Source: Heterotrichella gracilis
Taxonomy: Eukaryota; Sar; Xanthophyceae; Tribonematales; Xanthonemataceae
Reading direction: 5' to 3'
Length of the DNA stretch: 52,188 bases
Assembly: GCA_032358255.1 (NCBI GenBank)
Contig: JAULBX010026097.1
Location: forward strand, 1-52,188
The notes beneath the pieces are model-generated. The model was given only the letters and a program-made list of their open reading frames with translations, was not told where the DNA came from and did no database searches. The position numbers and the translations under genes are program-made. Below, piece after piece: positions 46,701 to 52,188 of the stretch; the stretch's first letter is position 1, and each line of letters opens with the position of its first letter.

Positions 46701-49700
46701 GCGTGATTTCCCCCAACCCCGGCCTGTGCGGCACAGTCCCCCCCAAGGGCCCGAACACCGCACCCCTGGTGGGATACAACTCGCAGACAAACACCTTCTA
46801 CACAGTCAAGTCATTCGAGTGCGGAGGTGAGGCAAACACCGTCGACGCGGTTTTGGGTTTTGTGTAGGGTTCAGGATTTTTGGACTGAAAGTGCACGCCG
46901 CATCACAAGGCATGCCACACCACCACAGCTACTTGGGGTTTAGGATTGTGTTTTAGGGCCAGCGATGCACGCCGCATCATGGTATACGGTATGCCACACT
47001 CCCACAATGTATGTTACTGCCAAACTTAATCCTATTTCCCCCTTCGCCCTGGACTCACCCCCTTCGCTCCCTTCTGCAGCCCCCGCCCCCGCCCCCACCT
47101 TGGCACCCGCACCCGCACCACTACCCATCGTGCTCCCCCTGCCCGCCCCACTGCCCGCACCATTCCCCGCACCATTGCCGGCACCGGTAAGCTTCTACCC
47201 ACCCACCCACACACACACACACCACCATCACCACCACCCTCTTCCACTGCCTGCCTTGACCCCACTTCTCCCCCCGCCACCATATTGATGTTATTACAAG
47301 CGAGGCATGGCGCCAATGTGTCCTCAGAGACTGCTGCCTTGCTGTGAAACCACAATGATCTTTCAAGGATGCTGGAAACTAGGTGTAATCCCAGGAATGA
47401 TTGGTCTTTGGTCTCACTGGTATCACGTTGTCATGGTTAGTTAAAGTTGATGCAAAATAGAATAAGAAAACCATTAATGACGGGAGGAGGCCTTGCAGCG
47501 CGCCCCAATTCCATCCTCACGCTTGCACAATCTCCATTCCATCCCCTCCCATGGCACAACCTCCCATTACACCCCCTTCTTACCCACCACCACCCATCCC
47601 CTGCTCCAGGTGCCAGCCCCCCTCCCGGCCCCCCTCCCAGCGCCCCTCCCCGCACCCGCACCAGCCCCCATCATCCTCCCCGCCCCCGCACCGGCACCTG
47701 TGGAGGTCCCCCTACCCGCACCCCTGGTGGCCCCCGCCCCCGCGCCAATGGCCGACATTGCGCCGGCCCCGGCACCCGGGGCAATTATGGCCCCTGCGCC
47801 CGCCCCTGAAATGCAGATTGCACCCGCGCCCGCACCCGTGGTGGAAATGGTGCCCCTCCCGGCCCCCCAGATGGCGCCGGAATTTGCGCCCCTGCCGGCC
47901 CCCCAGATGGCGCCGGAATTCGCCCCCGCGCCCGCCCCCACATTTGAGCCGACATTTGCGCCCGCCCCGACCCCCACAATGGTGCCCACCTACGCCCCCG
48001 CCCCAACCCCCACACCCGAACCGTCCTCGCCCCCCACATTTGCTCCAATCCCTGCCCCCGCAATGGCCCCAATGGTAGCGGCCTCCTTCCCCCCACGCGC
48101 CCCTCCCCCCTCCCTGGTGTATGCAATTATTTTGCATGCCTTCCGCCCAAAATATTGTTTTCCCTGGACCCCCTACCTGTTGCCGACTCACATTCCAATG
48201 CCTTTTTATCTTCTAGTTATCCAATGCCCTCCAGAATTTCCATATAATATTCATACAATGCCCATATTTCCTTCCCACTCACCTTCTTCCCTTCTCCCCC
48301 CCCAGGCGCCCGCCCCCGCCCCCACCCCCTCCCCCCCCGTCACCCTCACCGCCGCCATCCAGCTGGTTGGGGGAAATGCACTCAATGCCAATGACACCGC
48401 CATCAGCAAGGCTGTGGCCCAGGTGCTGGGGGATGCTCCCGGGGACCTGCAGTTCATGGTCCAGGGAGTGCTCAAATCCCAGGTGAGGGGGGTCATTTTC
48501 AAGGGGTGGGGTGGGGGAGGGGGGGAAGCTACAGGTGGTGGTGTTTGCGGGGCTTGCAGGGAGTGCCACAGTAGGAACGTCTATTCCCATAGGGTGACAC
48601 GTGGCTCAACCCTGCTAGGGTTTGCACACACACACACACACACTCTACCCACCACCCACCCACCGACACCCACGCACCCACACCCACACCCACCACACCC
48701 ACCCACCACACCCACACCCACCACCCACACACCACCGCAGGAGGTGAACGTGTCCCCCACCGCCCGCCGCCGCCGCCACCTGGCGCAGGCCGCCGCCCCC
48801 TCCCCCTCCCCCGCCCCCAACGGCATGCTGTACGATGTGGTCATCACCACTCCCGGGGACCAGCAGCAGGGGGTGCAGCAGGCGCTAAATGACTCCTTTT
48901 CAAACGGCCAGTTTGACATTGCACTGCAGGAGAACGGTGCGCCCCTGATCATCCCTGAACCCTAAACCCTAGACAGTTTTACCAGCAGCAGGGGATGCAG
49001 CAGGCGCTGAATGACTCGTTTTCGACCGGCCAGTTTGACATCGGCCTGCAGGAGAATGGTGCGGGCCTGACCATCCCTGTACCCATTGTAATAAAACCCT
49101 GAACCCTGTACGGTACTTGATGACCATTCCCGTGGTCAAACCCTAGCCCTGAACCCTAAACTGTTGGACGCGGCGCTGCAGGAGGTTGGGAAGGACCTGA
49201 TGATCGCTGTCATCGCTGAGGAATGTGATTTAATCGTTTAATATAATCGTTTGGCCTCACACCTCCCTTCCTGGGATCTTCCTCACCCAAGGTCATGTTT
49301 GGCTACGCGCAGGGTTTTCAGCAAATCTGGGAATCCCTGGGATTAACACTTGCAAATCTTGGTACCAACCTTTGCGCAACCTGCCCTGCTTAAACCCTTC
49401 CAAAATCAAGAAAAAACCCAGTTAAAACCCCACACGCTGACCTCCCCCATTTCCCTTCCCTGCAGGCGTGCTAGTGGACAGCTCAACCCTACAGGGTATC
49501 ACCGAGGGGGCGGTGTCCTTCCCACCACCCCCGGTGGCGGCCCCCGCCCCCGCCCCCGCCCCCCCACCCCCCTCCAAGAGCAACTCCACCATGTACATCG
49601 CCATTGGGGCAGGTGTGGGTGCGGCCTTGGTTGCTGCAGTGGCAGGTGAGACAACGCTGTTTAGGGTTTTAGGGTTTAGGGTTTAAGGATTGCATCACTG

Positions 49701-51122
49701 CTCCAAGAGCAACTGCACCATGTACATCGCAATAGGTGCAGGGGTGGGTGCGGCTGTGGTCGCTGCACTGGCAGGTGAGGGAAAACCCCAGCTTAGGGTT
49801 TGCAGCACACCCTTGGCCATGCGCCACCACCCCACCCTCAGCCCCACCACCCACCAACCGCACATACCTGCCTGTGTCTCGCTACAGGGCCCACGAGCCT
49901 GGCACCAAACCCTACACCCTAAACCCTCCACCACCCACCACCATCGTCCACTGTGGCTCCCCATGCACCACCCCACCCTCACCCAAACCCCTTCCCCGCC
50001 CGCAGTGTTCCTCTTCGTGCGGTACCGCAAGGGCAAGGGCAAGCGAACAGACCTCCCTGTTTCCCGCTACAAGGCGCGGGAGCCCGATGTTGACCCCGCA
50101 TACGCACGCCAGGGCAGCTTGGGCGGAACCCCGCAAGGGGGCGACAGGGGCGAGTTTGGGGATGGGCTGGGCTTTGACGACGCGCTGGAATACGCGCCTG
50201 CGGGGACGGATGACATGGACATCGTGCCCAGTGAGTGGGGTATGTAGGGTCTTGCAGGGGTTGCAGGGCTGTAGGGTTTACCAGGGTTTTAGGGTTTGGG
50301 TGGTGATGACATGGACGTTGTGCTCAGTGCGTGGGGTATGTAGGGTTTCATGGTGACGAGCTTGTAGCGTTTACAGGGTCTTGAGCTTTCAGGGTTTAGG
50401 GTTAGCTTGTTTGCGCTGCTTGCATGGACTTGTCAAGTGAGTAGGGCCCAGTGGGTCTTCAGTGGTTGCAGAGTATTAGGGTTTGTAGGGTTGAGGCGTG
50501 CACCCATGCAGAGGGCTGTGGACATCGCCAGTACGCACAATCCCATTCCAAATCCCTCTCCCCCTCTCCACTCAACCCAGCCCCCTCCCCCTCCCCCGCA
50601 GTCAACCCCTCAAGCCGGCCCCAGTCCTCCCCCCCACCCCCGGGCGAGGATGAGGCTGCACGCGCCCAGCGCAAGCTGTCTGGCAAGTCCACCGTCATTC
50701 CCTACAGCCAGTACCGCAAGAACAGGATGGACTCCATGCGGCAAGAAGGTGGGTGGTGGCTGGAACCCTGAAACCCGAAACCCGTGGCCTGAAAACCCTA
50801 ATACCTGCAGCCTGTACTGCACAACAGGATGGACTCAATGCAGCGGCTTGGTGAATGGGACACATGCATGCTTAGGGTGAAACTGAGGGCTGACCCCTAT
50901 AACAGAACCCCCCAAACCCTGTGCGCACCATCACCTGTGCGCACCGTTCCCACACCTCTAAACCCTGATCACCAACCCTAAACCCTTGCTTGTGGTTTTG
51001 CAGCAGAGGGCTCCGCCCCCGGCCTGTCTGTGCGCACCGCCTCCCAGGCCCGGCGCAAGGGGCTGCTGGGCGAGGAGGAGCTGACACCTGGCGCAACCAA
51101 GGACGAGGGGGACATCGTATGA
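43736..51122 (+). CDS. Single-pass LRR membrane protein with Pro/Ala-rich ectodomain
   Basis: Predicted 969-aa type I membrane protein. Exons: 43736-44096, 44508-44625, 44935-45194, 45429-45636, 46156-46335, 46702-46826, 47080-47186, 47610-48116, 48306-48482, 48741-48936, 49466-49645, 50006-50230, 50602-50748, 51004-51122. Order: signal peptide (LLATLLSTLLLAPYTATA); a Pro-rich segment to about 120; an LRR N-terminal cap with paired Cys (FCGAKGVKCNG); plant-type LRRs at about 160-385 (NLSANNLTGSLP, LDVSTNQLTGNLP, LNNNKFSSSLP) ending PNPGLCGTVPP; an Ala-Pro spacer to about 635; an unrecognised domain to about 760 with a basic RRRRH site; a transmembrane segment at about 790-812 (YIAIGAGVGAALVAAVAG plus VFLFV); and a cytoplasmic tail with RYRKGKGKR and VIPYSQYRK. 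There is no kinase domain. An adhesion or receptor-like role at the cell surface is inferred. The exon 8 end (48116) could instead be 48076. Confidence 0.85.
46025..46078 (+). repeat. Upstream copy of the start of LRR exon 5
   Basis: CGCAGGCAGCTG-GCCTGAA-A with AACAAGTTCAGCAGCAG copies 46151-46192. It keeps acceptor and frame, coding LCLNSNKFSSS, but reads to a stop after about 30 codons. Confidence 0.92.
46490..46545 (+). repeat. Copy of the end of LRR exon 5 with donor
   Basis: GGGCATGTGAG with diverged preceding sequence matches the exon 5 terminus at 46290-46342. Confidence 0.75.
48622..48641. repeat. CA dinucleotide microsatellite
   Basis: About nine CA units in intron 9 of the LRR gene, followed by CCCAC-rich low-complexity sequence to about 48735. 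Confidence 0.9.
48974..49066 (+). repeat. Copy of the end of LRR exon 10 with donor
   Basis: About 90 bp, roughly 85-90 percent identical to 48860-48942 by eye. It codes in frame for QQALNDSFSTGQFDIGLQEN and is followed by the same G|GTGCG donor. CCCTAAACCC separates original and copy. A more decayed third copy may lie near 49165-49200. Confidence 0.93.
49657..49685 (+). repeat. Telomere-like TTTAGGG tract
   Basis: GTTTAGGGTTTTAGGGTTTA then GGGTTTA, placed exactly between the end of LRR exon 11 and its copy. Confidence 0.92.
49693..49776 (+). repeat. Copy of the end of LRR exon 11 with donor
   Basis: About 80 bp repeating the transmembrane-coding end of exon 11 (MYIAIGAGVGAAVVAALAG) with the GTGAG donor, in frame. 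Using this donor instead of 49645 would change or duplicate the membrane segment. Confidence 0.93.
49866..49905 (+). repeat. Upstream copy from within LRR exon 12
   Basis: ACCTGCCTGTGTCTCGCTAC plus following bases copies 50051-50090 (coding LPVSRYKAREP). Confidence 0.85.
50297..50346 (+). repeat. Copy of the end of LRR exon 12 with donor
   Basis: GATGACATGGACGTTGTGCT with CAGTGCGTGGGGTATGTAGG matches 50209-50250, bracketed by AGGGTTTAGGG-type sequence. Confidence 0.9.
50822..50850 (+). repeat. Copy of the end of LRR exon 13
   Basis: AACAGGATGGACTCAATGC repeats AACAGGATGGACTCCATGC at 50721-50739, in the next intron. Confidence 0.85.
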
Positions 51123-52188
51123 GCAAGACGCCATTCCATGACCCCCCGTGGGATCTGTCTTTGAGGATCCTCGGGGTTAACAAAGCCCTTTTGAGAACCC
51201 AACACCCCGCTACTGTGCGGGCGAGAACCACGTGCGAAACCCTACACACGCCCCCGAAGGGACAAGGGGAGCATCGTATGAGCAAGAAGACCCATATGGG
51301 GCCCCCGCCGCTGCGAGTGCGGCGGCCCGATTAGAGCTGCGACGGGCATGGCATGCGCCCAAAAACCCTGGCAGAACCCTAAACGCACCCTCTTACATCA
51401 GCCTAGCAAGGGGCGAGGGCTGTTGTGAGCAGCACACAACCGACCGCAGGTGAACCTGGCCGCTGCATGCGCCAGTCGTATTCAGAGCATGCAATCTGGC
51501 GATGATGCAGCTCAGTCAAACATTATATGAGCTGCCAGCTGTCCCATGGCACAGTCGATGTATAGACTTTGCCCCAAAGTTGCGCAAAGTGCCAAACCCT
51601 AAACCCTAGAGGGGGGTTGGGCCGCCTGTGCTTAGTGCCACTCATGGCGGCATCAGGCTGGACCTTGGGTGCTCTGCGCGCTGTGATTTATATAAAAATA
51701 TATTAAAAGAATTCTGGTTTTTACAAAGACCCTGCTGTAAATGCATGGCCCATACGGGAAGTTTACCCCTTCAATGACGTGCTATGGTTATCATACAAGT
51801 AATAACATATGATGTTTGGCAATGCCATGACCATGGTACCTCATATAACAGTTGCGATCCAAAGATGAGTCAGACTGTTGCACACCGAGTTGTGTGCCAA
51901 ATTGGTTGAACCGACTGACATATATTTTTCACTGTCAGGGACCAGACTGACCTAGAAACATTACACATTACACATTACCCTCATGCGCGCATTTGCCCAA
52001 TCCTTTTCCACTGAAATAGGAAAGGTTTGCCTCCCCTGTCAACCACTCCCACAATATACCCCAATACTGCTCTGCTTACAAAGAGGACACCCTCTTTGGT
52101 GCCAAACACGACGCATACAAGCAAATTTGGACAAGATCAGGTCAATGCAACCCAGAATATACAACCGACCAGATGTTCAAAGCCACGA
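51123..52188. other. 3' flank of the LRR gene
   Basis: A copy of the coding 3' end and stop region (GGGGA-CATCGTATGAGCAAGA) occurs at about 51258-51283. TGTAA at about 51736 is a candidate poly(A) signal. The rest is AT-richer and I see no gene in it. Confidence 0.5.

Noticed and set aside
47493..48965. Continuous 490-codon open frame across the Pro/Ala-rich part of the LRR gene as a separate gene
   Set aside because: It includes intron-like stretches (AT-rich 48117-48300 and CA-repeat 48483-48740) with good GT/AG borders. The exon chain keeps phase on both sides.
1..52188. CRISPR array, prophage, integron, insertion sequence or bacterial operon
   Set aside because: The spliceosomal gene structure is eukaryotic. 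The short repeats are exon-derived or satellite in nature, and no transposase or reverse transcriptase frame was found.

Overview
This is nuclear DNA from a eukaryote, most likely a green alga (Chlorophyta). The evidence is intron-dense genes with GC-rich exons, plant-type TTTAGGG telomere-like motifs scattered through the introns, a HAP2/GCS1 gamete fusogen family, plant-type leucine-rich repeats and long Pro/Ala-rich wall-type segments. I cannot name the species. No bacterial operon, CRISPR, rRNA, tRNA or intact transposon was seen.

Layout: (1) 0.4-2.0 kb, a small coiled-coil gene (+). (2) 3.3-11.1 kb (-) and 11.6-18.3 kb (+), two full-length HAP2/GCS1 paralogues in head-to-head orientation with about 520 bp between their start codons. 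(3) 19.0-23.3 kb (-), a PLP-dependent 'aluminium resistance'/methionine gamma-lyase-like enzyme. (4) 23.9-26.7 kb (+), a type II (GrsT-like) thioesterase, divergent from (3). (5) 27.5-30.6 kb (+), a small secreted Cys-rich protein of unknown function, with a broken 3' copy at 32.4-33.4 kb inside a 1.6-1.7 kb tandem duplication. (6) 34.9-37.2 kb (+), a TEX264-like membrane protein with a GyrI-like domain. (7) 38.2-41.5 kb (-), a SpoU/TrmH-family RNA 2'-O-methyltransferase. (8) 43.7-51.1 kb (+), a large single-pass LRR protein with Pro/Ala-rich ectodomain and short cytoplasmic tail. For genes 2-8 I joined exons by hand; every junction keeps phase and the totals give clean reading frames (851, 849, 502, 275, 260, 231, 391 and 969 aa). 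These are predictions without transcript support.

The most striking property is not a gene. In all eight loci, short tandem copies of exon-intron boundaries lie in the introns, often with the splice site and reading frame preserved. Copies of an exon's start lie upstream of it in the preceding intron; copies of an exon's end lie downstream in the following intron (one follows the final stop). Copies are commonly separated by TTTAGGG/CCCTAAA-like sequence, and some sites reach four to six copies. I read this as repeated local tandem duplication across splice junctions. It may be a source of intron growth, alternative splice sites and new introns: some of the introns that differ between the two HAP2 paralogues carry such copies.

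The genes show no obvious shared pathway. The HAP2 pair is the only functional cluster, and the shared intergenic region suggests, but does not prove, co-regulation.
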